Of a stretch of DNA of 64,000 nt, positions 1 to 8,432 are shown one piece after another. Origin of the DNA: Gillisella taibaishanensis (GTDB lineage: Bacteria > Pseudomonadota > Alphaproteobacteria > Rhizobiales > Rhizobiaceae); the NCBI RefSeq assembly GCF_001938985.1, contig NZ_MKIN01000021.1, positions 248,001 through 312,000 on the forward strand, written 5' to 3'. The position numbers and the translations under genes were made by a program. Under the pieces are notes generated by a model. The model was not told the DNA's origin. It ran no database searches and saw only the letters and a program-made list of their open reading frames with translations. Each line of letters opens with the position of its first letter. Position 1 is the first letter of the stretch.

Positions 1-402
1 GGCGCGGCCTGCCTGACCGGCGGCGATGTGATGGAGGGCGATGGCTATTTCTACACCCCGACCCTGCTTGCCAATGTCGATCAGATGTCGCCTGCCGTCA
101 GCCATGAGATCTTCGGCCCCGTCCTAACCATGCAGGCATTCGACACCGAAGAAGAGGCCCTGGCGCTGGCGGACCATCCGACCTACGGGCTCTGCGCCGG
201 CCTGTTCACCCGCGATCTGTCGCGGGCATTGCGGCTGACCAAGGCGCTGCAGGCCGGCACCGTCTGGGTCAATCGCTACGGCCGTTCCCGCGATCACATC
301 CTGCCAACTGGTGGCTACAAACAATCGGGCATTGGCAAGGATTTGGGCCGCGAGGCCTATCATGCCAATCGCAAGAGCAAGAGTGTGCTGATCAGCCTTT
401 AG
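1..402 (+). CDS. Aldehyde dehydrogenase, C-terminal part (truncated by window edge)
   Basis: The reading frame is open from base 1 and encodes the last 133 residues of an NAD(P)-dependent aldehyde dehydrogenase. Visible family signatures are the HEIFGPVL segment, in which Glu-Phe-Gly-Pro contacts the cofactor, the GLCAGLFTRD strand, the TVWVNRYG stretch after the catalytic domain, and the C-terminal GGYKQSGIGKDLGREA motif. The N-terminal part, including the catalytic Cys, lies outside the window. Next to a PuuB-like oxidoreductase and a class-III aminotransferase, it plausibly oxidises the aldehyde released from an amine or omega-amino acid. The substrate cannot be told from this fragment. 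Confidence 0.93.
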   Translation, partial: GAACLTGGDVMEGDGYFYTPTLLANVDQMSPAVSHEIFGPVLTMQAFDTEEEALALADHPTYGLCAGLFTRDLSRALRLTKALQAGTVWVNRYGRSRDHILPTGGYKQSGIGKDLGREAYHANRKSKSVLISL

Positions 403-450
403 GCGGATCGACCACGTAACGCGACACGACCGTTTTTCGATGTGGCGTTA

Positions 451-627
451 CCCTCTGGCCTACCGGCCATCTCCCCCTTAAGGGGTGAGATCGACAAGGA
501 TCAGGTCTTTCGCTTCCCATTTTCTCTCACAGGTCTCGACAATCGCTAACCTTTGGAGAGAAATGGGCGGCTCGCCCCACCCAATCTCCCTCCTTGAGGG
601 GGAGATGCCTGGCAAGGCAGAGGGGGT
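451..627. repeat. RIME-like rhizobial intergenic palindromic element
   Basis: The gene-free stretch between the dehydrogenase and the small membrane protein starts with CCCTCTGGCC and ends with the near-complement GGCAAGGCAGAGGGGG. It has internal palindromes CTCCCCCTTAAGGGG (from 471) and CTCCCTCCTTGAGGGGGAG (585-603). This composition matches the mosaic palindromic elements (RIME) known from rhizobial intergenic regions. Short ORFs called here are low complexity and not credible. It may act as a transcript-end hairpin for the dehydrogenase. Confidence 0.6.
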
Positions 628-671
628 GAACAGCACGGAAAAACCTTTGCGTCGTCTACTGTGCAGGTCGA

Positions 672-854
672 TTAATTTGCGGCGTCAACGGCGTCTTCGG
701 CTGATGTTTCTGCTTCGCTGTCTTCGGCCTTCTGCTTTGCGGCCTTGTCTTGGTCGTGATGCCATTTGATGGCGAAAAACATGGCCGTTCCCAAAACGAT
801 GATTTTTGCCGGAAAGAAGACGATGGGGAATAAGTCCACCCAGTCGCTCGTCAT
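672..854 (-). CDS. Small single-pass membrane protein, function unknown
   Basis: This is a 60-residue ORF with a good ribosome-binding site (GAAAGGA, about 8 nt before ATG). Residues 6-28 form one hydrophobic segment (FPIVFFPAKIIVLGTAMFFAI), followed by a charged tail rich in Lys, Asp, Glu and Ala (KWHHDQDKAAKQKAEDSE). The predicted topology is a single membrane anchor with a soluble acidic tail. It is on the same strand as the FAD oxidoreductase gene and about 150 bases downstream of it. I do not recognise a family. The clean start signal and the hydrophobic/charged split argue that it is real. Confidence 0.6.
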   Translation of the reverse strand: MTSDWVDLFPIVFFPAKIIVLGTAMFFAIKWHHDQDKAAKQKAEDSEAETSAEDAVDAAN

Positions 855-1007
855 TGGCCAGTCCTTTCAGAAGTTCAATCGGTGTGGCCTGACATAGAGG
901 AATATTATCACTCGCAACATGTGCGTTTTGTCGCAAGGGAAATGCCTGAAGATCGCGTATCTGACCGAGCTAGGCTGGCACGCAAAAGCGACCGCCTGCT
1001 GTCACTC

Positions 1008-2282
1008 TTACTGAAATTTGTCCAGCATCTTGTAATACATGCCGACCAGCGGCAAAAACCATGGCTTGCCGAAATGGCCGGGCACGGCGGGCCAGTCCAG
1101 ACCCTTCAGCGGATTGGCATCCGGCTTGCCCATGATCGTATCGGCCATGATCATGCCGAGATGAGTGGAGAGTTGGGCACCGTGACCGGAATAGCCCATC
1201 GCGTACCACATGCCGTCCTGATAGCCGGCGCGCGGATAGCGGTCCTTGGTCATGTCGACCAAGCCGCCCCAGCAATAATCGATCTCGACCTTGGCCAGTT
1301 GCGGAAAGATCGCCGCCAGAGATTGACGCAGGATCTCGCCGCTCTTGGCGTCGGATTGCTGGTTGGAAGTCGCGGAAAAACGGGCGCGACCGCCAAAGAT
1401 CAGCCGATTGTCCGGCGACAGGCGCCAATAATTGCCGATATTCATCGTGTTGACGCAGGTGCGGTTGCCCGGCATCACGCTTGCCACTTCGGCCTCGGAC
1501 AGAGGCCGTGTTGCAATCAGGAAACTACCAACGGCGATAATCCGCCGACGGAAATAGCTGAAATTGCCTGTCGTGTAGGCGCCGGTCGCCACCAGCACGT
1601 CCTTGGCGGTGACGCGGCCGCGCGCCGTGGTCAGCCGATGCCGCTCGCCCTGTTTGTCTATTGCCGTCACCATGGTCTGCTCGGCAATGACGGCGCCCTG
1701 ACGATGGGCGGCTTCAGCAAGACCAGCGACATAGCGGCCCATATGCATCATCGCGCTCTTCTTAGACAGCATGGCGCCATGGAAGGGCGAGCCGATCTCG
1801 CTTTTAAGATCGGCGGGCGACAGCAGCGCCGTGTCGGGATCGACGTCGGCATGCAAGGCTTCGAAATTGCGGGCAAGCCCTTCGAAATGCTGCGGCTTGG
1901 AGGCCAGTTTCAGCTTGCCGGCCCGACGGAAATTGCAGTCGATCCCCTCTTGCGCAATCAGCGCCTCGATAGTGTCGATCGAACTGTCGAGCGCCCGATA
2001 AAGCGCTATCGCCCGTTCCTTGCCCAGTTCCGCCTTGGCCGAGAGATAGCTATGGGCGAGACCGTTGTTGAGGTGGCCGCCGTTGCGCCCGGAGGCACCC
2101 CAGCCGATGCGCTGTCCTTCAAGCACGATTACCTTTGCACCAGATTTCGCCAATTGGCGCGCGGCAGCAAGGCCGGTAAAGCCGCCGCCGATCACGGCGA
2201 CATCGTAGTCACCTTCGATAGCGCCCGTAATGGCGCCTGAAAACTGCGGTGCGGTGTCGTGCCAGTAGGACAGATATTTCAT
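1008..2282 (-). CDS. FAD-dependent oxidoreductase, PuuB (gamma-glutamylputrescine oxidase)-like
   Basis: The 424-residue DAO-family flavoprotein has an N-terminal Rossmann motif DYDVAVIGGGFTGL (about residues 25-38) and the SGRNGGHLNNG signature shared by gamma-glutamylputrescine oxidase and related amine oxidases. The C-terminal region has CWGGLVDMTKDRYP and GYSGHGAQLSTHLG, which close the FAD site. The family oxidatively deaminates secondary or primary amines with O2, giving aldehyde, ammonia or amine, and H2O2. The start at MKYLSYW was chosen because longer readings run into the upstream HAD gene, which ends 4 bases before it. The neighbouring aldehyde dehydrogenase and aminotransferase fit a polyamine or amino-acid route. 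The exact substrate is not determined. Confidence 0.88.
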   Translation of the reverse strand: MKYLSYWHDTAPQFSGAITGAIEGDYDVAVIGGGFTGLAAARQLAKSGAKVIVLEGQRIGWGASGRNGGHLNNGLAHSYLSAKAELGKERAIALYRALDSSIDTIEALIAQEGIDCNFRRAGKLKLASKPQHFEGLARNFEALHADVDPDTALLSPADLKSEIGSPFHGAMLSKKSAMMHMGRYVAGLAEAAHRQGAVIAEQTMVTAIDKQGERHRLTTARGRVTAKDVLVATGAYTTGNFSYFRRRIIAVGSFLIATRPLSEAEVASVMPGNRTCVNTMNIGNYWRLSPDNRLIFGGRARFSATSNQQSDAKSGEILRQSLAAIFPQLAKVEIDYCWGGLVDMTKDRYPRAGYQDGMWYAMGYSGHGAQLSTHLGMIMADTIMGKPDANPLKGLDWPAVPGHFGKPWFLPLVGMYYKMLDKFQ

Positions 2283-2286
2283 GGCT

Positions 2287-2955
2287 TTACAGACCAAAGA
2301 CGCCGGGCAGATCGAAAATGCCGGCGATTTCCTGGTAGCCGTAATAGGGATTGGCGGGTTCGTGGCCTCGATTGACCCAAACCTTGTTCTTGATGCCGAG
2401 ATCATGGGCGGTCATCAAGTCGTAGCGGAATGAGGAGGAGACATGCGTGATGTCTTCAGGGCCGCAGCCGAGCATGTCGAACATATATTCGAAGCCCTTC
2501 ATGCGCGGCTTGTAGGATTGCGCCTGCTCAGCGGTGTAGACGGCATGGAAGGGCGCGCCGAGCTTTTCGACATTCGACATGATCTGTGAGTTCATGGCGT
2601 TGGAGAGGATGACCAGGGGGATTTCCTTGGCGACCTTGGCAAGCCCCTCAGGCACATCGGCATGCGGACCCCATGTCGGCACCCGCTCATACACCGTCTT
2701 TGCATCTTCATCGCGGAAGGTGACGCCGTTTCTTTTGCAGGTGCGCTCGATGGCATTGTGTACGACGTCTGCATAAGGCTTCCAGTCGCCCAGCACTTCA
2801 TCCAGCCGGTAGGCGGAGAAATCCTTGATGAATTCAGCCATTTTGGGCGCGGCGAGCTGGCTGCCATAGATATCGCGGGCTGCTTCCGCCATCTGGAAAT
2901 TGATCAGTGTGCCGTAGCAATCGAAGGTGATGTATTTCGGGCGGAAAGGGGCCAT
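2287..2955 (-). CDS. HAD-superfamily hydrolase, haloacid dehalogenase type II-like
   Basis: The 222-residue protein begins with the HAD motif I ITFDCYGTLINF, whose first Asp is the nucleophile. Motif II is VILSNAMN, the motif III Lys lies in SYKPRMKGFEYM, and the motif IV-like region is HVSSSFRYDLMTAHDLG. The spacing and the cap insertion of about 85 residues after motif I match the L-2-haloacid dehalogenase subfamily. Many of these act on unknown small acids rather than haloacids. It is the first gene of the minus-strand set HAD then FAD oxidoreductase, 4 bases apart, divergent from the GNAT gene. The roughly 300-base gap between the divergent starts (2956-3268) shows no feature I can name. 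Confidence 0.87.
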   Translation of the reverse strand: MAPFRPKYITFDCYGTLINFQMAEAARDIYGSQLAAPKMAEFIKDFSAYRLDEVLGDWKPYADVVHNAIERTCKRNGVTFRDEDAKTVYERVPTWGPHADVPEGLAKVAKEIPLVILSNAMNSQIMSNVEKLGAPFHAVYTAEQAQSYKPRMKGFEYMFDMLGCGPEDITHVSSSFRYDLMTAHDLGIKNKVWVNRGHEPANPYYGYQEIAGIFDLPGVFGL

Positions 2956-3268
2956 GGCACTGCATCCTCAAAAATGTGTCGATCGGTTGACATCATCATA
3001 GGCAGAGCCGCCGCAGCCTGCGCACCGCAATGACCGGTTTTGAAAGCAGATTGTTGCGTATCGGCAGCGCGGTTTGGCAGAGAGTTTCGCGAACCGAGCA
3101 CGCTAACCCGCCTGATTTCCGTCAAAGCCAGGGGGTCACGGCATAAGATGCGGCGCGGGCCGGGCGGAACGGCGCAAGATATCAACGAGACGCCATCGTC
3201 GGGACGATCTACTTCGCTGCGCGCGCTATCACCGAGATCAAGGTAAAACCAGATTGTGGGATAGTGGC

Positions 3269-4114
3269 ATGCAGGCAAGCCAGATAGACCTTCTACCCTT
3301 CTGTGCCGATCATCTCGACGGCGCTCTTGCCCTTTCGCAGCAGGCCGGCTGGCCGCACCGCCGCGAGGACTGGGCTTTCGTGCTGTCGGTCAGCAAAGGC
3401 TTCGTTGCCGTGGAAAACGGCAAGGTCGTTGCGACCGCCATGGCAACGCTCTATGGCGAGACCTGCGCAACGATCAACATGGTGATCGTCGACGCCGCGA
3501 TACGCGGACGCGGACTTGGCCGCAAGATCATGGATCTGGCACTCGACGCCGCCAAGGGCCGCGAATGCCGGCTGGTCGCAACCCAGGACGGCTTGCCGCT
3601 CTATGAAAAGCTCGGCTTCGTCGCCAAGGGCGAGATCGTTCAGCATCAGGGTGTCGTTGCATCGAGCGTCACAGCCCCTGCATCGGTCGCCTGGGCCGGG
3701 CCTGACGTCACAGACGCCGTCATTGCGCTCGACAGCCAACCCTTCGGCGCTGATCGTTCGGCCCTGTTTGCTCAGTTGTTTGCGCGCGGCCGGTTCGCGG
3801 TTCTGCGCGACGGCGGCCAGGTCAGCGGCTTTATCTGCCTGCGCGGCTTCGGCCGAGGCGAAGTAGCCGGTCCGCTCGTTGCAGGCTCACTTGCCGACGC
3901 AAAAGCGCTTCTTTCCTTCGTCTTCGCCGAATGTTCCGGCCGATTCCTGAGAGTAGACACCCTGGCAGCAACTGGTCTGGCGCCATGGCTGACCGAGCAC
4001 GGTCTCGCCCATGTCGGCGGCGGCCTTCCCATGCGCAGGGCGCTCCCAGGCATGGCCGAGGCACAACCTGCACCCGTTTCGACTTTTGCACTCACGAGCC
4101 AGGCGCTCGGCTGA
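3269..4114 (+). CDS. GNAT-family N-acetyltransferase with C-terminal Acetyltransf_18-like domain
   Basis: The roughly 281-residue protein carries a GNAT fold in residues 1-130. The acetyl-CoA pyrophosphate loop appears as MVIVDAAIRGRGLGRKIMDLAL (R-G-R-G-L-G) and is followed by YEKLGFVAKGE. The C-terminal half (about 140-265) resembles the second domain that often follows GNAT in YitH-type proteins. A TTG 15 bases upstream (3254) is an alternative start; ATG 3269 is preferred. It lies 18 bases before the aminotransferase and is probably cotranscribed with it. Acetylation of an amine intermediate is possible but inferred only from context. Confidence 0.85.
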   Translation: MQASQIDLLPFCADHLDGALALSQQAGWPHRREDWAFVLSVSKGFVAVENGKVVATAMATLYGETCATINMVIVDAAIRGRGLGRKIMDLALDAAKGRECRLVATQDGLPLYEKLGFVAKGEIVQHQGVVASSVTAPASVAWAGPDVTDAVIALDSQPFGADRSALFAQLFARGRFAVLRDGGQVSGFICLRGFGRGEVAGPLVAGSLADAKALLSFVFAECSGRFLRVDTLAATGLAPWLTEHGLAHVGGGLPMRRALPGMAEAQPAPVSTFALTSQALG

Positions 4115-4132
4115 TTTCTGGAGGTACTGATA

Positions 4133-5506
4133 ATGTTGAGCAATTCCCTGATCGAACTCGACCGCGCCCATCTGGTGCATCCGGTCGCCTCCTATCGTGG
4201 CCATGAAAAGGCCGGCGTGCGCGTTCTGAAATCGGCCAAGGGCGCCACCGTCACCGATGCCAGCGGCAAACAGTTGCTGGACGGCTTTGCCGGTCTCTGG
4301 TGCGTCAATGCCGGCTATGGCCAGGAAAGCATCGTCGAGGCGGCAACGCAGCAGATGCGCGAGCTGCCGTATGCAACCGGCTATTTCAGCCTCGGCTCCG
4401 AACCGGCCATCCGCCTTGCGGCCGAACTGGCCGACCGTACGCCCGGCGATCTCAACCATGTTTATTTCACCCTCGGCGGGTCCGACGCGGTCGATAGTAC
4501 GATCCGCTTCATCCGCTATTACTATCATTGCAAGGGCACGCCACAGAAGGATCAGTTCATCTCGGTGGAACAGGGCTATCACGGCTCCTCCACCGTCGGT
4601 GCCGGCTTGACCGCGCTGCCGCTGTTCCATGCCGGCTTTGGCCTGCCTTTCGACTGGCAGCATAAAATTCCGTCGCATTACGCTTATCGCAATCCCGTCG
4701 GCAATGATCCAGCCACCATCATCGCCGCCTCGGTTGCCGCGCTGCGCGCCAAGGTCGAAGAGCTGGGTGCAGATCGTGTGGCTGCCTTTTATGTCGAGCC
4801 GATCCAGGGCTCGGGCGGCGTCATCGTGCCGCCGGATGGCTGGTTGAAGGCGATGCGCGATACCTGCGCCGAGCTCGACATCCTTTTCATTGCCGATGAA
4901 GTCATTACCGGCTTTGGCCGCACCGGGCCGCTTTTTGCCTGCGCGGACGATGGTGTCGTGCCAGACATGATGACGACGGCCAAGGGCCTGACCTCGGGTT
5001 ATGTCCCGATGGGCGCAGTGTTCATGTCCGACAAGATCTATAACACCATTGCCGATGGCGCTGGCGCTGCGGCGATCGGCCATGGCTATACCTATTCGGC
5101 GCATCCGGTCAGTGCTGCCGTCGGCCTCGCCGTACTGAAGCTCTATGAAGGCGGCCTCCTGGAAAACGGCCGCAAGATGGGGGCGCGGCTGATGGCGGGC
5201 CTCGAAAGCCTGCGGGATCATCCGCTGGTCGGCGACGTGCGCGGCCGTGGCATGCTGGCTGCGATCGAAATGGTAGTCGACAAAGACAAGAAGACCCCGC
5301 TTCCAGCCGCTGCCGAGCCGGCCAAGCGCGTCTTCGACCGCGCCTGGGACAACGGCCTCGTCATCCGCGCCTTCGCTAACGGCATTCTCGGCTATGCGCC
5401 GCCGCTCTGCTGCACCGAAAGCGAGATCGACGCCATCGTCGAGCGCACCGCCAAGACGCTGGACCAGACGATGGCCGATCCGGACGTGCGGGCCGCAATG
5501 GCCTGA
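4133..5506 (+). CDS. Class-III PLP aminotransferase (omega-amino acid/diamine:pyruvate type)
   Basis: The 457-residue protein aligns with beta-alanine/putrescine:pyruvate aminotransferases. It has LLDGFAGLWCVNAGYG near the N-terminus, the cofactor-binding SDAVDSTIRFIRYYYH, the YHGSS loop, DEVITGFGRTG with the PLP-contacting Asp, and the Schiff-base Lys in TTAKGLTSGYVPMGAV (about residue 283). GHGYTYSAHPVS completes the dimer active site. The family moves a terminal amino group to pyruvate or 2-oxoglutarate to give a semialdehyde, which the nearby aldehyde dehydrogenase could oxidise. SpuC-like putrescine:pyruvate transamination is one candidate, but the sequence alone does not fix the donor. 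Confidence 0.9.
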   Translation: MLSNSLIELDRAHLVHPVASYRGHEKAGVRVLKSAKGATVTDASGKQLLDGFAGLWCVNAGYGQESIVEAATQQMRELPYATGYFSLGSEPAIRLAAELADRTPGDLNHVYFTLGGSDAVDSTIRFIRYYYHCKGTPQKDQFISVEQGYHGSSTVGAGLTALPLFHAGFGLPFDWQHKIPSHYAYRNPVGNDPATIIAASVAALRAKVEELGADRVAAFYVEPIQGSGGVIVPPDGWLKAMRDTCAELDILFIADEVITGFGRTGPLFACADDGVVPDMMTTAKGLTSGYVPMGAVFMSDKIYNTIADGAGAAAIGHGYTYSAHPVSAAVGLAVLKLYEGGLLENGRKMGARLMAGLESLRDHPLVGDVRGRGMLAAIEMVVDKDKKTPLPAAAEPAKRVFDRAWDNGLVIRAFANGILGYAPPLCCTESEIDAIVERTAKTLDQTMADPDVRAAMA

Positions 5507-5558
5507 TTACCGCCCCGAAGCCCAGGGCTTCGCAAAATACCGCCGGCGGCAGAGATTC

Positions 5559-5646
5559 GGAATTTTCTGCCGTCTGGTGATCCGCATTCGGGAAAAACAA
5601 CCCGCAGCTCCTGCAATACTTGGGATGTTGTCTGGCAGAAAATTCC
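5559..5646. repeat. Pair of inverted 13-bp repeats upstream of HAD/Dpp operon
   Basis: GGAATTTTCTGCC at 5559-5571 recurs as its exact reverse complement GGCAGAAAATTCC at 5634-5646, with 62 bases between. The pair lies in the 254-base gap between the aminotransferase and the second HAD gene. It could be a two-site operator or a large stem-loop. No regulator gene is adjacent. Confidence 0.5.
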
Positions 5647-5760
5647 AGACCCCGCCAAAGCAAAAACAAAAGTGAAGTGAGGACGCCACAGGCAGCATGA
5701 AGGATTGGGACGGAGCTTGCCGGACCAATGTTAGAACAAGCGCAAGCAGGGGAAGCAGAA

Positions 5761-6477
5761 ATGGCAAAAGCCTTCGCGGATTTCAAATATCTCACCTTCG
5801 ACGTGGTCGGCACGCTCATCGATTTCGAAGGCGGTCTTGTCGATTGTCTCACGGCAATTGGTGCTGATGCCGGCGTAACTGTGGATGGAGAAGCGGCCCT
5901 CTCGCTCTACCGCACCGCCCGTTACGATGCTGCTGCTCTGCGCTTTCCAGACGATCTTGCCCGCGTTTACATGAAGATCGCGCCTCAGCTTGGCCTGTCA
6001 GCGGATGCCGCACTCGGCGAGCGTCTGCGCCAGTCGGTTTCCAGCTGGAAGCCTTTTGCCGATAGCGTCGAAGCGCTGGCCCGGCTGAAGCGCCGCTACC
6101 GGCTGATTGCCATGACCAATGCGCAGCGCTGGGCGTTTGCCCATTTCGATGCCGCGCTTGAGAAGCCTTTCCATGCAGCCTTCACCACCGACGATACCGG
6201 CACGGAAAAGCCGGACCCGGAATTCTTTGCCAAGGTCTTCGCCTTCGTGGAGCAGGAAGGCAATAGCGCTTCAGACATCCTGCATGTGGCGCAGAGCCAG
6301 TATCACGACATCGGCATTTCGCGGCAGCTTGGCATGACCAATTGCTGGATCGAGCGGCGTCATGCCCAGAAGGGCTATGGCGGCACGATTGAGCCAGCGA
6401 CCTTCGTGAAGCCGGACTTTCATTTTACGTCCATGGCGGCCCTTGCCGATGCGGTCGAGCTCGACCGCGCCGCCTGA
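5761..6477 (+). CDS. HAD-superfamily hydrolase, haloacid dehalogenase type II-like (second copy)
   Basis: The 238-residue protein shows motif I LTFDVVGTLIDFEG, motif II IAMTNAQRW, the Lys of motif III in GTEKPDPEFF and motif IV-like HVAQSQYHDIG. The start at MAKAFADF is supported by CAGGGGAAG 6-8 bases upstream; an in-frame ATG at 5728 lacks such a site. It belongs to the same family as the HAD at 2287-2955, and the two genes bracket the GNAT-aminotransferase pair. It is the first gene before a Dpp-type transporter and may be in the same operon. The substrate is unknown. Confidence 0.87.
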   Translation: MAKAFADFKYLTFDVVGTLIDFEGGLVDCLTAIGADAGVTVDGEAALSLYRTARYDAAALRFPDDLARVYMKIAPQLGLSADAALGERLRQSVSSWKPFADSVEALARLKRRYRLIAMTNAQRWAFAHFDAALEKPFHAAFTTDDTGTEKPDPEFFAKVFAFVEQEGNSASDILHVAQSQYHDIGISRQLGMTNCWIERRHAQKGYGGTIEPATFVKPDFHFTSMAALADAVELDRAA

Positions 6478-6543
6478 GACCAGAAAAACAACCAAGCCAA
6501 AAACAATGGCTGGCGACAACCAAACAACAATAAGGGGAACGTC

Positions 6544-8157
6544 ATGACAGATAAACAGATGACAAACTGGACCGGCGCCGATGACGCCATGGTCGAAAAC
6601 GCCATTCGCCGTGGCGCGACCCGCCGCGAACTGCTGCAGATGATGCTGGCAGGCGGCGTAGCAATTGGCGCGGCCGGAACCGTGCTGACCCGTGCCAACA
6701 AGGCAATGGCCGCCACCCCAACCAAGGGCGGCGCGCTGAAGGCCGCCGGCTATTCGGCTTCCAATGCCGATACGATCGACCCGGCCAAGGCCTCGCTCTC
6801 GACCGACTATGTGCGCTGCTGCGCGCTGTACAACCGCCTGACCATTCTTGACAAAACCGGCGCCCCGCAGATGGAACTGGCGGAATCGCTTGATAGTAAG
6901 GACGCCCAGGTCTGGACGATCAAGCTGAAGAGCGGCGTCACCTTCCATGACGGCAAGACGCTTACCGCCGACGACGTCGTCTATTCGCTGAAGCGCCATC
7001 TCGATCCGGCGATCGGCTCCAAGGTCGCCAAAATCGCTGCCCAGATGACCGGCATCAAGGCCGTGGACAAGCAGACGGTGGAAATCACCCTGTCGCACGC
7101 CAATGCCGACCTGCCCTCGATCCTCGCCATCCACCAGTTCATGATCGTCGCCGACGGCACCACTGACTTTTCCAAGGGCAACGGCACGGGCGCCTTCGTT
7201 CTGGAAAAATTCGAGCCGGGCGTCCGCTCGATCATGAAGCGCAACGGCAATTACTGGAAGGCCGGCGGCGCCAATGTCGACAGCTTCGAATTCTTCGCCA
7301 TCAGCGAGGACAATGCCCGCGTCAACGCGCTACTCTCCGGCGACATCCATCTCGCCGCTTCGATCAATCCGCGCTCGATGCGGTTGGTCGAGACTCAGGA
7401 TGGTTTCGTGCTGTCGAAGACCACGTCCGGCAACTATACCAATCTCAACATGCGCATGGACATGGCGCCTGGTAACAAGAAGGACTTCATTGACGGTATG
7501 AAATATATCGTCAACCGCGAACAGATCGTCAAATCGGCGCTGCGCGGCCTTGGTGAAATCGGCAATGACCAGCCACTGTCTTCGGCCAGCTTCTATCACA
7601 ACAACGATCTGAAGCCGAAGGCCTTCGACCCCGACAAGGCGAAGTTCCACTTCCAGAAGTCGGGCCTTCTCGGCCAGTCCATCCCGGTCATCGCGTCGGA
7701 AGCCGCCAGCTCGTCGATCGACATGGCGATGATCATCCAGGCTTCGGCTGCCGAAATCGGCATGAAGCTCGACGTGCAGCGCGTGCCCTCCGATGGCTAC
7801 TGGGACAATTACTGGCTGAAGGCACCGGTCCATTTCGGCAATATCAACCCGCGTCCGACGCCAGATATCCTGTTCTCGCTGCTCTACACCTCGGATGCAC
7901 CGTGGAACGAGAGCCAGTACAAGTCGCCGAAATTCGACAAGATGATGCTCGAAGCCCGTGGCTCGCTGGACCAGGCAAAGCGCAAGGAAATCTATGGCGA
8001 AATGCAGGTGATGATCTCCGAGGAAGCCGGCACGGTCATCCCGGCTTATCTGTCCAACGTCGACGCGATCACCGCCAAGCTGAAGGGACTTGATCCAAAT
8101 CCGCTTGGTGGCATGATGGGCTACGCGTTTGCAGAATATGTTTGGCTGGATGCCTGA
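6544..8157 (+). CDS. ABC transporter substrate-binding protein, family 5 (peptide/amine-type), Tat-exported
   Basis: The 537-residue periplasmic binding protein has a twin-arginine-like leader (GATRRELLQMMLAGGVAIGAAG, cleavage after the AMA at about residue 55). The mature protein carries family-5 features: NADTIDPAKAS at the N-terminus, VWTIKLKSGVTFHDGKTLTADDVVYSLKRH, and GTGAFVLEKFEPGVRSIMKRN. Export in folded form by Tat is unusual for this family but common in rhizobia. It supplies the fused-ATPase Dpp system downstream. The amine-catabolism neighbours suggest an amino or amine compound rather than a peptide; that is inference. Confidence 0.9.
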   Translation: MTDKQMTNWTGADDAMVENAIRRGATRRELLQMMLAGGVAIGAAGTVLTRANKAMAATPTKGGALKAAGYSASNADTIDPAKASLSTDYVRCCALYNRLTILDKTGAPQMELAESLDSKDAQVWTIKLKSGVTFHDGKTLTADDVVYSLKRHLDPAIGSKVAKIAAQMTGIKAVDKQTVEITLSHANADLPSILAIHQFMIVADGTTDFSKGNGTGAFVLEKFEPGVRSIMKRNGNYWKAGGANVDSFEFFAISEDNARVNALLSGDIHLAASINPRSMRLVETQDGFVLSKTTSGNYTNLNMRMDMAPGNKKDFIDGMKYIVNREQIVKSALRGLGEIGNDQPLSSASFYHNNDLKPKAFDPDKAKFHFQKSGLLGQSIPVIASEAASSSIDMAMIIQASAAEIGMKLDVQRVPSDGYWDNYWLKAPVHFGNINPRPTPDILFSLLYTSDAPWNESQYKSPKFDKMMLEARGSLDQAKRKEIYGEMQVMISEEAGTVIPAYLSNVDAITAKLKGLDPNPLGGMMGYAFAEYVWLDA

Positions 8158-8302
8158 TGAAATCCCGGCGGATGGCCTGACCAAGGCGGGGCTTTGGCCC
8201 CTCCAACACATGACCGTTCGCCGGCAGCATTGACGGGCGACTAGAGTTTGTCAGGGAAAAGTGGAATCCGGTTTTCCCGAAAAGACAAACGAAAACAAAG
8301 AA

Positions 8303-8341
8303 CTTTAGAGTCTGTCAGATTCAATCTGAAAGACTCTAAAG
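8303..8341 (+). repeat. Long stem-loop between binding-protein and permease genes
   Basis: CTTTAGAGTCT at 8303-8313 pairs with AGACTCTAAAG at 8331-8341. After a 2-base mismatch the stem continues with CAGAT/ATCTG around a short loop. Just upstream is GTGGAATCCGGTTTTCCC, a motif common in rhizobial intergenic repeats. There is no T-run, so it is more likely a 3'-end mRNA stabiliser or partial attenuator than a full terminator. Confidence 0.6.
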
Positions 8342-8432
8342 CTGGGCAGGCATGATGCGACTGTCGATGGCATCAGCATCGCCCCTTATCAGCGTCCGCC
8401 CGATCTGTCCGGAAACCGAACCAATCTGGAGC

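Noticed and set aside
882..2240. 452-codon plus-strand open frame
   Set aside because: Antisense to the FAD oxidoreductase, whose FAD motifs are clear.
3887..5221. 444-codon minus-strand open frame
   Set aside because: Antisense to the class-III aminotransferase.
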